Origin: an uncultured Bacteroidota bacterium
GTDB lineage: Bacteria; Bacteroidota; Bacteroidia; UKL13-3
Reading direction: 5' to 3'
Assembly (NCBI GenBank): GCA_903910445.1
Contig: CAIVZR010000005.1
Span: forward strand, 1-64,000
DNA: 64,000 bases
Of this stretch, positions 9,497 to 17,037 are shown one piece after another. Position 1 is the first letter of the stretch. The number at the start of each line of letters is the position of its first letter. Both the position numbers and the translations under genes were made by a program. A model generated the notes under the pieces. That model was not told the DNA's origin and did not search any database. It was given only the letters and a program-made list of their open reading frames with translations.

Positions 9497-9532
9497 AAAA
9501 AAGCCATCCTTCCTAAGAAGAATGGCTTAAAT
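9497..9532 (-). terminator. Rho-independent terminator after the GIY-YIG gene
   Basis: On the minus strand the arms AAGCCATTCTT and AAGGATGGCTT form a hairpin followed by TTTTG. It lies just past the tRNA-Asp-like remnant and closes the GIY-YIG transcript. It also faces the tRNA-Ser terminator. Confidence 0.75.
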
Positions 9533-9535
9533 TTT

Positions 9536-9597
9536 GCGGACTGGACGGGACTCGAACCCTCTCGGCTCAGCCGAGACGTGACAAGTCGGCATTCAAA
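9536..9597 (-). pseudogene. tRNA-Asp 3'-part remnant (partial duplicate)
   Basis: 24 bases (9536-9559) are identical to the 3' end of the intact tRNA-Asp (9966-9989), covering discriminator, acceptor 3' strand and T-loop. Similarity resumes over the anticodon region (CGTGACA at 9578-9584 against 10001-10007, and CGGCATTC at 9587-9594 against 10011-10018). The stretch between carries a perfect 8-bp inverted repeat (TCTCGGCT-C-AGCCGAGA, 9560-9576) in place of the normal T-stem and variable loop. The D-arm and 5' acceptor strand are missing, so it cannot fold as a tRNA. It is one of two direct repeats flanking the GIY-YIG gene. Confidence 0.85.
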
Positions 9598-9851
9598 AGA
9601 ATATTTGTTGGCTGTTTAATTAGCCATTCTAAATACTTTCGATTTTGTCTCTTCAACATCTTTTCTCGCTTTAAGGCATCTCCTCTTGTTTCGAACTCCT
9701 CAAGATATACAAGGGCCCAAGGGCCTTTGTTAGAGGTATACGCGCTTTTGTTTTCATTATGTTCACATAATCTTTCCATTGGGCGTGAGCTTTCGCCTTT
9801 ATAATAAATATTTGATTTTTCCGAATATATAAGATAGACGTAATGTTTCAT
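9567..9851 (-). CDS. GIY-YIG nuclease superfamily protein
   Basis: A 94-residue single-domain protein. YVYLIYSEKSNIYYKGES carries the GIY-YIG core (here VYLIY ... IYYKG), R23 and R27 lie in SSRPMERLCEHN, and GPWALVYLEEFETRGDALKREK has the conserved E and K positions of UPF0213-type members. The last eight residues (NADLSRLG) are encoded inside the tRNA-Asp remnant, and the TGA stop lies in its hairpin. Proteins of this size are usually annotated as GIY-YIG family proteins of unknown role. Being alone between tRNA-derived direct repeats suggests a mobile or formerly mobile gene, which is inference. It is probably transcribed separately from tRNA-Asp, since a terminator lies between. Confidence 0.88.
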   Translation of the reverse strand: MKHYVYLIYSEKSNIYYKGESSRPMERLCEHNENKSAYTSNKGPWALVYLEEFETRGDALKREKMLKRQNRKYLEWLIKQPTNILLNADLSRLG

Positions 9852-9920
9852 TTCCTAGGTTTTTATTATTTTTCACTCTACATCTTTTAGGTATGCTACT
9901 GAATGAATTAATGATTTTCA

Positions 9921-9962
9921 AAAAAAAATCCACCAAGTAATTTGCACTTGATGGATTTTTTT
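9921..9962 (-). terminator. Rho-independent terminator after tRNA-Asp
   Basis: On the minus strand AAATCCATCAAGT and ACTTGGTGGATTT form a hairpin around a seven-base loop, followed by a long T run. It starts four bases beyond the tRNA-Asp 3' end. Confidence 0.85.
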
Positions 9963-9966
9963 GGAG

Positions 9967-10040
9967 CGGACTGGACGGGACTCGAACCCGCGACCTCCGC
10001 CGTGACAGGGCGGCATTCTAACCAGCTGAACTACCAATCC
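9967..10040 (-). tRNA. tRNA-Asp (anticodon GTC)
   Basis: The acceptor stem GGATTGG pairs with CCAGTCC (one G-T pair), with discriminator G at 9967. The D-arm contains AGTTCAGCTGGTTAGAAT, the anticodon loop CTGTCAC holds GTC (plus-strand positions 10004-10006), and the T-arm has the GTTCGAGTC loop. It is 74 bases long with no encoded CCA. Its 3' end is repeated at 9536-9559 on the far side of the GIY-YIG gene. Confidence 0.97.
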
Positions 10041-10064
10041 GTACTTTCCTTTCAAAAAGTTGTG

Positions 10065-10096
10065 CAAATATATAGCTTCGCACTTTGTGAAACAAA
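10065..10096 (-). promoter_or_regulatory. Promoter of tRNA-Asp
   Basis: On the minus strand a TTTG (10093-10096) and a perfect TATATTTG (10065-10072) are spaced by 20 bases, as expected for a Bacteroidota housekeeping promoter. The box is 24 bases upstream of the tRNA. Confidence 0.7.
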
Positions 10097-10235
10097 TTTT
10101 AATTAAATTTAGTTCAAATAATATTATTGCATGAGTTTAATTATAAAAAATTATTTTCGCATCGCTTATCAAATTTACCTGAAACGTGGATTACCGTGAG
10201 TGTGATAATTTTTAAACCTATTAAAGTTAACGTTT

Positions 10236-11183
10236 ATGTTCGATTTTGAAAAACCTATTGACGAGATACTAGAGCAGATTGAGAAAACTAAACAAATTGC
10301 AGAGAAAAGTAAAATAGATTTGAGCGCCGCAATAAATGAGTTGGAAGTTAAACTTACCCAAACTCGAAAAGATGTTTTCAGTAATCTGAATGCTTGGCAA
10401 AAAGTTCAAATCTCGCGTCATCCCGACCGCCCATATACCATCGATTATATCAACGGCATCTGCGATGGATTCGTCGAATTGCATGGCGACCGCACCGTTA
10501 AAGACGATAAAGCCATGATTGGCGGATTTGGTAGTATTGAAGGAAACTCCGTTATGATTATTGGCCAACAGAAAGGCCGCAATACAAAATCGCGTCAGTA
10601 TCGCAACTTCGGTATGGCCAACCCTGAAGGCTATCGTAAGGCATTGCGCTTAATGAAGCTTGCTGAGAAATTTAATAAGCCAGTGATTACCTTCATTGAT
10701 ACTCCCGGAGCCTCTCCTGGTTTGGAAGCTGAAGAACGTGGACAAGGGGAAGCCATTGCAAGAAATTTATTAGAGATGGCGGTACTTAAAGTGCCTATCG
10801 TTTGTGTTATCATCGGCGAAGGAGCCAGTGGGGGGGCACTCGGTATTGGTATTGGTGATAAAGTAGTAATGCTCGAATATACCTGGTACTCTGTTATCTC
10901 TCCCGAAAGCTGCTCCAGCATTTTGTGGAGAAGCTGGAACTTCAAAGAAACAGCTGCCGAAGCGCTGAAACTTTCCGCTACAGATATGTTAGGTAATGGC
11001 TTGATCGATGAAGTAATTAAAGAACCATTAGGTGGAGCACATAATAACCCAAGTGAAATGTTTGCTACACTTAAAGTGGAAATTTTACGAATGATCGCCG
11101 ACCTTAAGAAAATGTCGGTGGAAGAAATGGTGGCAAAACGAATTGATAAATTCGCAGGAATGGGTGTAGTTCAAGAAATTTAA
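10236..11183 (+). CDS. accA: Acetyl-CoA carboxylase, carboxyltransferase subunit alpha
   Basis: A full-length AccA of 315 residues. It transfers the carboxyl group from carboxybiotin to acetyl-CoA together with AccD, giving malonyl-CoA for fatty acid synthesis. The N-terminal coiled helix ([13 protein letters not shown]), [11 protein letters not shown], the GQQKGRNT segment, the acyl-CoA/oxyanion region [35 protein letters not shown] and [11 protein letters not shown] all match the family. It starts at an ATG after an AT-rich leader and stands alone between tRNA-Asp and wbqC; accD is not in the window. Confidence 0.97.
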   Translation: MFDFEKPIDEILEQIEKTKQIAEKSKIDLSAAINELEVKLTQTRKDVFSNLNAWQKVQISRHPDRPYTIDYINGICDGFVELHGDRTVKDDKAMIGGFGSIEGNSVMIIGQQKGRNTKSRQYRNFGMANPEGYRKALRLMKLAEKFNKPVITFIDTPGASPGLEAEERGQGEAIARNLLEMAVLKVPIVCVIIGEGASGGALGIGIGDKVVMLEYTWYSVISPESCSSILWRSWNFKETAAEALKLSATDMLGNGLIDEVIKEPLGGAHNNPSEMFATLKVEILRMIADLKKMSVEEMVAKRIDKFAGMGVVQEI

Positions 11184-11209
11184 TGATTCCATTGAATCAA
11201 TAATATTTC

Positions 11210-11815
11210 TTAAACTCCCAATAATTCTTTCATCTTTTGCGGCCCACAATTAAACAGCATATCAATGCTGCTTAAGTTTCCGATATATCCTTTTCTTGAT
11301 TGAAACACCTGATAATACTCAGGTACAATCCCATCTTCTCTAATTTGAAAAACTTCTCTGTGATCCTCCATCCCTATTGGCAATCTAAAATATTCTTCTG
11401 TTGATGAATATATAAATGGCTTCTTTAAAAATTTCAAAAGCATTTCAATCGCAGCCAAATTTAAATCGGCCAAATAAATATGCTTCGTCTCATAGAGCTT
11501 CACAAATTCAGCCTCAAAATATTCGTAGTAGGAAGATGACTGATAAGCCGACTGTATGGTTCGGCAATGTTGCATCTGCCAAGGATCCTGATATGCAATA
11601 CGTACATCACGCATTACCTTGCGTGCCTTCACACCGGAATGATGATCGATGGGCACCACCAACTTATGCACTCCATCGGCGGTGTATATTTCACAGCGAT
11701 TACGATAGGTTTGTCGTTGATAATGTTCCATCACTTCAAAGGTGATTGCCTCGGCCTTTATAAGCGATTGCAAATATGAAATGGTAGGTAAATATTGTAG
11801 ACTAAAGAGATGCAT
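11210..11815 (-). CDS. WbqC-like family protein
   Basis: A 201-residue protein matching the WbqC-like family: the YLPTISYLQSLIKA start, HYQRQTYRNRCEIYTADG, KLVVPIDHH and the AYQDPWQMQHCRTIQSAYQ segment. The family is often found near polysaccharide genes and, in many Bacteroidota, next to lepB. Here it lies apart from lepB (43.5 kb), whose neighbour is instead a GNAT-nitrilase. A -7 box lies 23 bases upstream. The chemical function is not established. Confidence 0.87.
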   Translation of the reverse strand: MHLFSLQYLPTISYLQSLIKAEAITFEVMEHYQRQTYRNRCEIYTADGVHKLVVPIDHHSGVKARKVMRDVRIAYQDPWQMQHCRTIQSAYQSSSYYEYFEAEFVKLYETKHIYLADLNLAAIEMLLKFLKKPFIYSSTEEYFRLPIGMEDHREVFQIREDGIVPEYYQVFQSRKGYIGNLSSIDMLFNCGPQKMKELLGV

Positions 11816-11826
11816 TAAAAATTTTA

Positions 11827-11834
11827 TATTTTTG
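11827..11834 (+). promoter_or_regulatory. Promoter -7 box of the acyltransferase gene
   Basis: TATTTTTG fits TAnnTTTG and lies 47 bases before the ATG at 11882. It sits three bases from an oppositely directed box (11838-11845), so the two promoters overlap back to back. Confidence 0.45.
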
Positions 11835-11837
11835 ATG

Positions 11838-11845
11838 CAAAAGTA
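11838..11845 (-). promoter_or_regulatory. Promoter -7 box of the wbqC-like gene
   Basis: TACTTTTG on the minus strand, 22 bases upstream of the ATG at 11815. Confidence 0.55.
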
Positions 11846-11881
11846 ATATGGAGTAAGGGTACTTCCTATGCGAATTTTAAT

Positions 11882-12748
11882 ATGAGTCGATTTTTTGTTT
11901 TTATCATCAAATGCTTGTCCTATATGCCTTTCTGGGCATTATATATTTTGTCGGATATACTCTATTGGGTAATCTATAAAATATTAGGTTACCGAAAACA
12001 AGTGGTTTATACCAACTTAAAAAACAGTTTCCCCGAAAAAACCGATACCGAAATCAAGATACTCGCGAATAAGTTTTACCGCAATTTATGCGATGTGGTT
12101 GTCGAATCGGTGAAGATGATATCCATGTCGAAGGCTCAGATTCTTGAACGAAATCAATTCCCTCAACATAAAGTAGTAGATGACCTAAACGCCCAAGGAC
12201 GCACCTGCTTCTACTTCGCCGGGCATTTAGGCAACTGGGAATGGAGCCCTTGCGTGGCAGGTATCGCATCGCAAGTAACACTGTGGGGTGTTTATTCTAC
12301 CTTAAAAGATAAAGCCTTTGATGGCATGACCAAAGCCTATAGAAGCCGATTTGGATGTGAAATGATTCCTATGGAACAAATTGCGAGAAGGGTGCTCCTC
12401 GATAAGCAAACAAAAAATATTTGTTTCATTGCCGATCAAACACCTGCCAATCCGGATGCCAATATATGGGTAGATTTCATGCATCAACAAACACTAGCTT
12501 TTAGTGCTTCTGCCAAACTCGCTCGAAAAATAAATGCTGCAATCATCTACGCCAGCATCATACGCGTTAAGCGAGGACACTACGAATATTTGTTTGACAT
12601 CTTGGTAGAGAATCCGAAAGAGATTGACGAACAAACCATCATGCAAACTTTCTTCACCCGACTAGAACAGGATATTCACGAAAAACCAGATATGTGGCTT
12701 TGGAGCCATAAACGCTGGAAACACAAGAGAGAAACAATAACAGTTTAA
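11882..12748 (+). CDS. Lysophospholipid/lipid A acyltransferase family protein (LpxL/HtrB-like)
   Basis: A 288-residue membrane-associated acyltransferase. An N-terminal hydrophobic segment (about 5-36) anchors it. The catalytic motif H115-LGNW-E120 follows (YFAGHLGNWEWSP), with ADQTPANPDANIWVDFMHQ as the second conserved block and WLWSHKRWKHKR near the end, both standard for LpxL/LpxM enzymes that add a secondary acyl chain to lipid A. Bacteroidota often have a single such gene. It overlaps the convergent deoxynucleoside kinase by four bases. Confidence 0.88.
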   Translation: MSRFFVFIIKCLSYMPFWALYILSDILYWVIYKILGYRKQVVYTNLKNSFPEKTDTEIKILANKFYRNLCDVVVESVKMISMSKAQILERNQFPQHKVVDDLNAQGRTCFYFAGHLGNWEWSPCVAGIASQVTLWGVYSTLKDKAFDGMTKAYRSRFGCEMIPMEQIARRVLLDKQTKNICFIADQTPANPDANIWVDFMHQQTLAFSASAKLARKINAAIIYASIIRVKRGHYEYLFDILVENPKEIDEQTIMQTFFTRLEQDIHEKPDMWLWSHKRWKHKRETITV

Positions 12749-13380
12749 AGGGTGATTTTTGTGACCCCTAGTGGGTATTCTTGCTGTAAGAGCCGAAAGA
12801 TAATTTCGAAATTATTCTTGTCGTCGACATAATCAAATTGATGCGCATCGAGCAAAAGAATGCGCTGCGACGTCTGATTTTTAAACATCTCCATATACCC
12901 ATTCTGAATATTACTCAGGTACGATTCATCTATATTTCGCTCATAATCGCGATTTCGTTTCGCAATATTTTTTAGAAGCTGCGGAATATCCCTAAAAACA
13001 TAAACTAATAAATCGGGGGCAGGGCAGTTTAATTGTATGATTTGAAAAAGTTTATTATAGAGATTATACTCTTCATCATCCAAATTCACTCGCGAAAACA
13101 ATAAGCATTTTTGAATTACATAATCAGCTACGATATGTTGCTGAAATAAATTTCCTTGCTGTAAGTCGGCTGATAATTGATGATAACGCGATGCCAAGAA
13201 GCTCATCTCCAAAGGGAAAGCATATCTCCGCTTATCAGCATAAAACTTAGGAAGAAAGGGATTGTCTTCAAATTGCTCTAATACATGCCGAGCATTGAGC
13301 CTTTTGGCTAGTTGCAAGGAGAGCTCGGTTTTTCCGGCACCGATGCAGCCTTCAATTGCTATGTATTTATAAGGTACCAA
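12745..13380 (-). CDS. Deoxynucleoside kinase
   Basis: A 211-residue P-loop kinase. The phosphate loop GCIGAGKT is at residues 11-18, the DRS-like position is HIVADYV (FQQHIVADYVIQK), and the arginine-rich lid is IAKRNRDYERNIDESYL. The protein matches the deoxyadenosine/deoxycytidine/deoxyguanosine kinase family, which salvages deoxynucleosides with ATP. Substrate preference cannot be told by eye. It overlaps folK by 14 bases and is its downstream partner, a linkage common in Bacteroidota. Confidence 0.88.
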   Translation of the reverse strand: MVPYKYIAIEGCIGAGKTELSLQLAKRLNARHVLEQFEDNPFLPKFYADKRRYAFPLEMSFLASRYHQLSADLQQGNLFQQHIVADYVIQKCLLFSRVNLDDEEYNLYNKLFQIIQLNCPAPDLLVYVFRDIPQLLKNIAKRNRDYERNIDESYLSNIQNGYMEMFKNQTSQRILLLDAHQFDYVDDKNNFEIIFRLLQQEYPLGVTKITL

Positions 13381-13858
13381 TGGGCTTGCAAGCTAGGGTA
13401 TCCTTGCATTCATTCCAAAGGTCGAGGATGGTTTTTTTATGCACAGGATGAATAAAATCGGGCATCAATTCGGCCAAAGGGGTTAAAGTAAATCTACGAT
13501 CGGCAATATGCTCATGTGGAATGGTTAACTGATGTGAGTTATTGATTAAATCATCATAGAATAAAATATCTATATCAATGATTCGAGGTTCGTATTGTTT
13601 GGCGGTGCGTACCCTACCCAATTTCTTCTCTACCATCAAGGTGCGCATCAATACCTCTTCGGGAGTTTTACTGGTTTCAATTACCACGCAAATATTTAAG
13701 AAGGGTTCTTGCTCAGTATTGCCCCAGGCATCGGTAGCATATACCTTTGATTGCTTTACCACCTTATCCACCATGGTATTAAGTTCCTTGATTGCCTTTT
13801 GAAGATTGGTTTTTTTAACCCCTAAGTTAGAGCCTAAAAGTAAAACTAATTTTGCCAT
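13367..13858 (-). CDS. folK: 2-amino-4-hydroxy-6-hydroxymethyldihydropteridine diphosphokinase
   Basis: A 163-residue HPPK. It transfers pyrophosphate from ATP to hydroxymethyldihydropterin in folate synthesis. Family motifs are all present: LLLGSNLGVKKTNLQKAI, PFLNICVVIET, KKLGR, the PRIIDIDILFYDD magnesium-binding block and IPHEHIADRRFTLTPLAEL. Its ATG is 34 bases from the divergent gene at 13892. The folB gene is elsewhere (32.4 kb), so the folate genes are split here. Confidence 0.96.
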   Translation of the reverse strand: MAKLVLLLGSNLGVKKTNLQKAIKELNTMVDKVVKQSKVYATDAWGNTEQEPFLNICVVIETSKTPEEVLMRTLMVEKKLGRVRTAKQYEPRIIDIDILFYDDLINNSHQLTIPHEHIADRRFTLTPLAELMPDFIHPVHKKTILDLWNECKDTLACKPIGTL

Positions 13859-13868
13859 GATATTTTGC

Positions 13869-13876
13869 TATTTTTG
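13869..13876 (+). promoter_or_regulatory. Promoter -7 box for the gene at 13892
   Basis: TATTTTTG matches TAnnTTTG and lies 15 bases before the ATG at 13892. It falls inside the longer TTG-initiated reading frame (TTG at 13865), which argues for the ATG. Confidence 0.5.
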
Positions 13877-13891
13877 TTTTTTTATAAAACG

Positions 13892-14476
13892 ATGTTTAGT
13901 CTGAAAGGTTTAATTATTGCTGCTGGTATTATCTATTATATTTATACAAGTATAAAAGGCAATTCCGATGCACAAAAGAATAAAAAAACTACCGCAAATC
14001 CAACTCCTGCGCAAAATACTACATTGGATGAAATTTTAGGCAAGCTACTCGAACAACAAAGTCAACAATCAAAGCCATCAGCACCCCCAGCTCCAATTCC
14101 AGTCCCAAAAAGCATTTCAGGCAATGAAGCGCCTAGGAAATTAGTCTTCAAGGACAAAATACCATCAGTGTTAAAGGAGAAGAAACAAGGGATGCCTTTC
14201 GAAAAGCGTAAATTGAATGATGCACGTGAAATGCCATCTCGCAAACAAATAGAACGTGTTATTCAACGCGAGAAGAAAGCCACTGAAGATCCAATTATCG
14301 TAGTTAAAGATTATGATATTGATTTATTAAATCACGATAAACCACATCCTACCCATCATCTGTCAGACAAATCGAATATCAAGTTTCATTTTAAAGAAGA
14401 TGCTGCCGAAATATTTGAATTCGATGCGCGCCAGGCCATCATCTCACAAATAATTTTGGAGAGAAAAGAATTTTAA
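13892..14476 (+). CDS. Single-pass membrane protein, unknown function
   Basis: A protein of 194 residues from the ATG at 13892. An upstream TTG at 13865 is in frame but overlaps the promoter box. A single hydrophobic segment (LKGLIIAAGIIYYIYTSI, about 4-21) is followed by a low-complexity linker rich in N, T, P and Q (to about 85), then a basic stretch (about 90-135) and an acidic end. I do not recognise a family. Topology suggests a short anchor with a cytoplasmic charged tail. It is transcribed divergently from folK. Confidence 0.6.
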   Translation: MFSLKGLIIAAGIIYYIYTSIKGNSDAQKNKKTTANPTPAQNTTLDEILGKLLEQQSQQSKPSAPPAPIPVPKSISGNEAPRKLVFKDKIPSVLKEKKQGMPFEKRKLNDAREMPSRKQIERVIQREKKATEDPIIVVKDYDIDLLNHDKPHPTHHLSDKSNIKFHFKEDAAEIFEFDARQAIISQIILERKEF

Positions 14477-14561
14477 TCTTAGCCCTTCTCTGATTATTTA
14501 AGATTCAATCTAAACACGCTGCCCAATCCTTTTTTTGTTTCAAATTCAATACCTTTGAATT

Positions 14562-15086
14562 ATGATAAAATTCAAGCTATTCCTAAAATATTTCGCCTTT
14601 ATTATGCTTGTTGCATTATTGGCAATTCAATTTTTCCATCCAACTAAAAATGAATCTGGAGATTTAACGAACGATATCTCTACAGTCTACACCATGCCTG
14701 TCGACGTTCAGGAGATACTTAAAACTTCCTGCAACGATTGTCATAGCAATAAAACAATCTATCCATGGTATACCAATATCCAACCTGTTGATTGGTTCAT
14801 GGCCGACCACGTGAATGAAGGAAAAGAAGAATTAAATTTTAATGAGTTCGCGAGTTATCGCATTTACCGTCAGTTCAAGAAGATGGATGAAATAATGAAA
14901 GAGGTAAAAGAAAATGAGATGCCTCTTACTTCTTACACTTTGATTCATGGAAATGCTAAGCTAAACGAAACACAAAAGCAAACCATCTTGAACTGGGCGC
15001 AAGGTATAAGCGACGAGATGAAATCAAAATATCCAGCAGATAGCTTGGTTAACCCTAAAAAACGAGTAAAAAAGGACGACGATTAG
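14562..15086 (+). CDS. Haem-binding domain protein (single CxxCH)
   Basis: A 174-residue exported or membrane-anchored protein. It has a hydrophobic N-terminus (YFAFIMLVALLAIQFF) and one haem c attachment motif, C57-N-D-C-H61, in the context SCNDCHSNKTIYPWYTNIQP, which matches the haem-binding domain (Haem_bd) found in many Bacteroidota periplasmic proteins. The distal part, ENEMPLTSYTLIHGNAKL, supplies a conserved methionine, a possible sixth ligand. It is likely an electron-transfer or sensing protein in the periplasm. It converges with the barrel gene at 15089, two bases apart. Confidence 0.88.
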   Translation: MIKFKLFLKYFAFIMLVALLAIQFFHPTKNESGDLTNDISTVYTMPVDVQEILKTSCNDCHSNKTIYPWYTNIQPVDWFMADHVNEGKEELNFNEFASYRIYRQFKKMDEIMKEVKENEMPLTSYTLIHGNAKLNETQKQTILNWAQGISDEMKSKYPADSLVNPKKRVKKDDD

Positions 15087-15088
15087 GT

Positions 15089-15682
15089 TTAATTAATTGA
15101 TTTTAGGCGATAGAAAAAGCCTGCTTGAAAAACTCTATCCTGCGCATCAGGAGTAAAGTTTGACGATTGAAATATGCTATTCTGATAGCGAATATCTACT
15201 CCCCAATTTTTACCTATTCTATAGTTAGCTCCAATACAAAGTGCTACATCAATGGTTCTACTTGCAAAATTTGGTTTAAATTCGACATTAGGCTTCATGG
15301 TAGGTCTGTTTAACTGAATACCTACCATTGGGCCAGCGTATAGATTAAGTCTCTTAAGATGGTATTGAAAAAGAACTGGCATATTCATGTAATTCCTGTT
15401 TTCAACGCTGCTAAATCCAAAAAAAGTAGTCCTAGCACCTTGCAGGGATAATAAGATTTCGTTTCTTATCGAGAAATGCTTTTTAATATTTACATCTAAA
15501 TAAACCCCTGCATGAAAAGCATAGCGAGGCGTATAATTCATCGGTTCGGAAAAAATAAATTGACTCCCTTCCTTTATATTAGAAATATTTAATCCTGCCT
15601 TCAAACCATAGTTAATGAATGAATCCTGAGAAAATACAATTCCAAATGTTAGAATAAAAACTACAAGTAATAGGCACTTCAT
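15089..15682 (-). CDS. Outer-membrane beta-barrel protein (PorT-like)
   Basis: A 197-residue protein with a signal peptide (LLLVVFILTFGIVFSQ) and a small-barrel pattern: NYGLKAGLNISNI at the N-terminus, then alternating strands to a final QAGFFYRLKSIN. This layout fits the outer-membrane beta-barrel/PorT family common in Bacteroidota. PorT itself is part of T9SS in some species, but this family is large and a T9SS role is not implied. It lies 11 bases after the PAP2 gene, probably in the same operon. Confidence 0.75.
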   Translation of the reverse strand: MKCLLLVVFILTFGIVFSQDSFINYGLKAGLNISNIKEGSQFIFSEPMNYTPRYAFHAGVYLDVNIKKHFSIRNEILLSLQGARTTFFGFSSVENRNYMNMPVLFQYHLKRLNLYAGPMVGIQLNRPTMKPNVEFKPNFASRTIDVALCIGANYRIGKNWGVDIRYQNSIFQSSNFTPDAQDRVFQAGFFYRLKSIN

Positions 15683-15693
15683 TGATTTTAAGT

Positions 15694-16347
15694 TTATTTC
15701 TTTTTCGTGAAATTAAACTTTATGAGTGGTTTTTCAAATTTCGGGTGAGCTCCCGACCATAAAATGACAGAAATTGTTCCAGAGAATACACCCAAAAAAC
15801 TCCCGAATACCACATCGCCCACAAAATGTTGCCCGAGATATACCCGCGACCAAGCCACCAAAATTGCCAGGAATAACCATATCAAATCAAATTTTCTTTG
15901 ATTAAAAACACACAATAATATCGCAGCCAAAGTAAAGGCCGATACCGAGTGGCCAGAAGGAAAACTATGCCGCATTAAACGTGCAGAACCTTCCATATGA
16001 TGCACCACAGTATTGTCCTGAAAATAGGCTAATGGCCGGGCTGCATCGTCAAAAACAAAATGCTTCAAACCCTGTGCTAGTATGGTTGAAATAGCCAATC
16101 CTGTTAATAAAATTAAGGTGAACTTACGCGGTAAAAATAGTGAGATGATTACAACAATTATATAAGTCCAGGTATTGCCTAACTCGGTAATCAAATAAAA
16201 AAAAACATCAAAAAAAATGTTATGATGAGAATTCACCAAAAAGAACATTTGTTGCTTAGAAAACTGCCAACATATAAAACCTAATACAATAAGCAGAATA
16301 GAGTATATTGCATAAAAATATTTGCGGGATACAAAATAATTTGTCAC
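15694..16347 (-). CDS. PAP2 family phosphatase
   Basis: A 217-residue integral membrane phosphatase with five or six transmembrane segments and the three PAP2 active-site motifs: KHFVFDDAARP, RHSFPSGHS and SRVYLGQHFVGD. It likely dephosphorylates a lipid phosphate such as undecaprenyl pyrophosphate or phosphatidylglycerophosphate on the periplasmic face. A -7 box (16372-16379) lies 24 bases upstream. A role in recycling the lipid carrier for surface glycans is plausible. Confidence 0.92.
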   Translation of the reverse strand: MTNYFVSRKYFYAIYSILLIVLGFICWQFSKQQMFFLVNSHHNIFFDVFFYLITELGNTWTYIIVVIISLFLPRKFTLILLTGLAISTILAQGLKHFVFDDAARPLAYFQDNTVVHHMEGSARLMRHSFPSGHSVSAFTLAAILLCVFNQRKFDLIWLFLAILVAWSRVYLGQHFVGDVVFGSFLGVFSGTISVILWSGAHPKFEKPLIKFNFTKKK

Positions 16348-16371
16348 TTTGCGAAATTAAGAATCAGGTTT

Positions 16372-16379
16372 CAAATATA
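16372..16379 (-). promoter_or_regulatory. Promoter -7 box of the PAP2 gene
   Basis: Perfect TATATTTG on the minus strand, 24 bases upstream of the ATG at 16347. Confidence 0.6.
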
Positions 16380-16396
16380 AATATAACATCAACATT

Positions 16397-16786
16397 ATGG
16401 CCGAAGCGAAAAGAGAAATGTATAAATTAGAGATTAGCATACATGCATCACCTTCTTTACTATACAATTATATATCAACCCCTGAAGGGCTTTCTGAATG
16501 GTTTGCCGAGAAAGTAAATCCTCTTAAAAATCAACGCTACGAATTTACCTGGGAAGGAACCAAACAAATTGCCAACGTACTCAAATTAGTACCCAATAGA
16601 TTGGTAAAATTTCAATGGACTGAAGGTTCTACAGATGAATTTTTTGAAATAGAAATCATCAAGGATGAAATGACAAATGATGTAGCACTAGTAATTACCG
16701 ACTTCTCTGACTCAACCGACACCGAAGAAAACAAGATGGTTTGGGAAAGTCAGATTCACGTTTTACGCGAAAACATTGGAGCTTAA
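16397..16786 (+). CDS. START-like (SRPBCC) domain protein
   Basis: A 129-residue single-domain protein. It matches the Bacteroidota START-like/AHSA1 type: YKLEISIHASPSLLYNYISTPEGLSEWFAEKV at the start, YEFTWEGTKQIANVLKL, and VKFQWTEGSTDEFFEIEI. The SRPBCC fold makes a hydrophobic ligand-binding pocket; the ligand here is unknown. It overlaps the end of the frameshifted gene at 16783 by four bases. Confidence 0.85.
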   Translation: MAEAKREMYKLEISIHASPSLLYNYISTPEGLSEWFAEKVNPLKNQRYEFTWEGTKQIANVLKLVPNRLVKFQWTEGSTDEFFEIEIIKDEMTNDVALVITDFSDSTDTEENKMVWESQIHVLRENIGA

Positions 16787-17037
16787 TTCAATAATATACT
16801 TACTTCCTTTATTGTATTCATAATTTCTTGAACAAGATTTTCATTCTTCAATGAAATTCCTTTCGATACTTTAAAAACCTCGATTGAAGCGATATCATCC
16901 ATTGTTGGTATCATCGAATTTATATAATTATTTTCGTCACGGATATCATGCTGCCAAAGGGAATTGCCAATATTCACATACCAATCTTTACTCTTGAAAT
17001 CACTATAGTTATTTAAAATTTGGAATTTATAATTCAA
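16783..17037 (-). CDS. C-terminal half of a frameshifted conserved protein
   Basis: This frame codes for 84 residues from a TTG at 17037 (YKFQILNNYSDFKSKDWYVNIGNS, then LWQHDIRDENNY). It does not stand alone: it continues the protein at 17034-17339 after a one-base shift. One extra base in the T6 run at 17036-17041 (minus strand) or the adjacent G5 run would give an unbroken reading frame across the junction. The LWQHDI region resembles the back half of a Bacteroidota family of about 190 residues whose first half has a WWG motif. See the 17034-17339 entry. Confidence 0.6.
   Translation of the reverse strand: MNYKFQILNNYSDFKSKDWYVNIGNSLWQHDIRDENNYINSMIPTMDDIASIEVFKVSKGISLKNENLVQEIMNTIKEVSILLN

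Noticed and set aside
13865-13891. TTG start at 13865 for the membrane protein
   Set aside because: The segment contains the TATTTTTG promoter box, so it would not be transcribed. The ATG at 13892 is preferred.
15089-15682. Calling the barrel gene porT
   Set aside because: The family is large and PorT-like barrels are common. No other T9SS machinery gene lies nearby.
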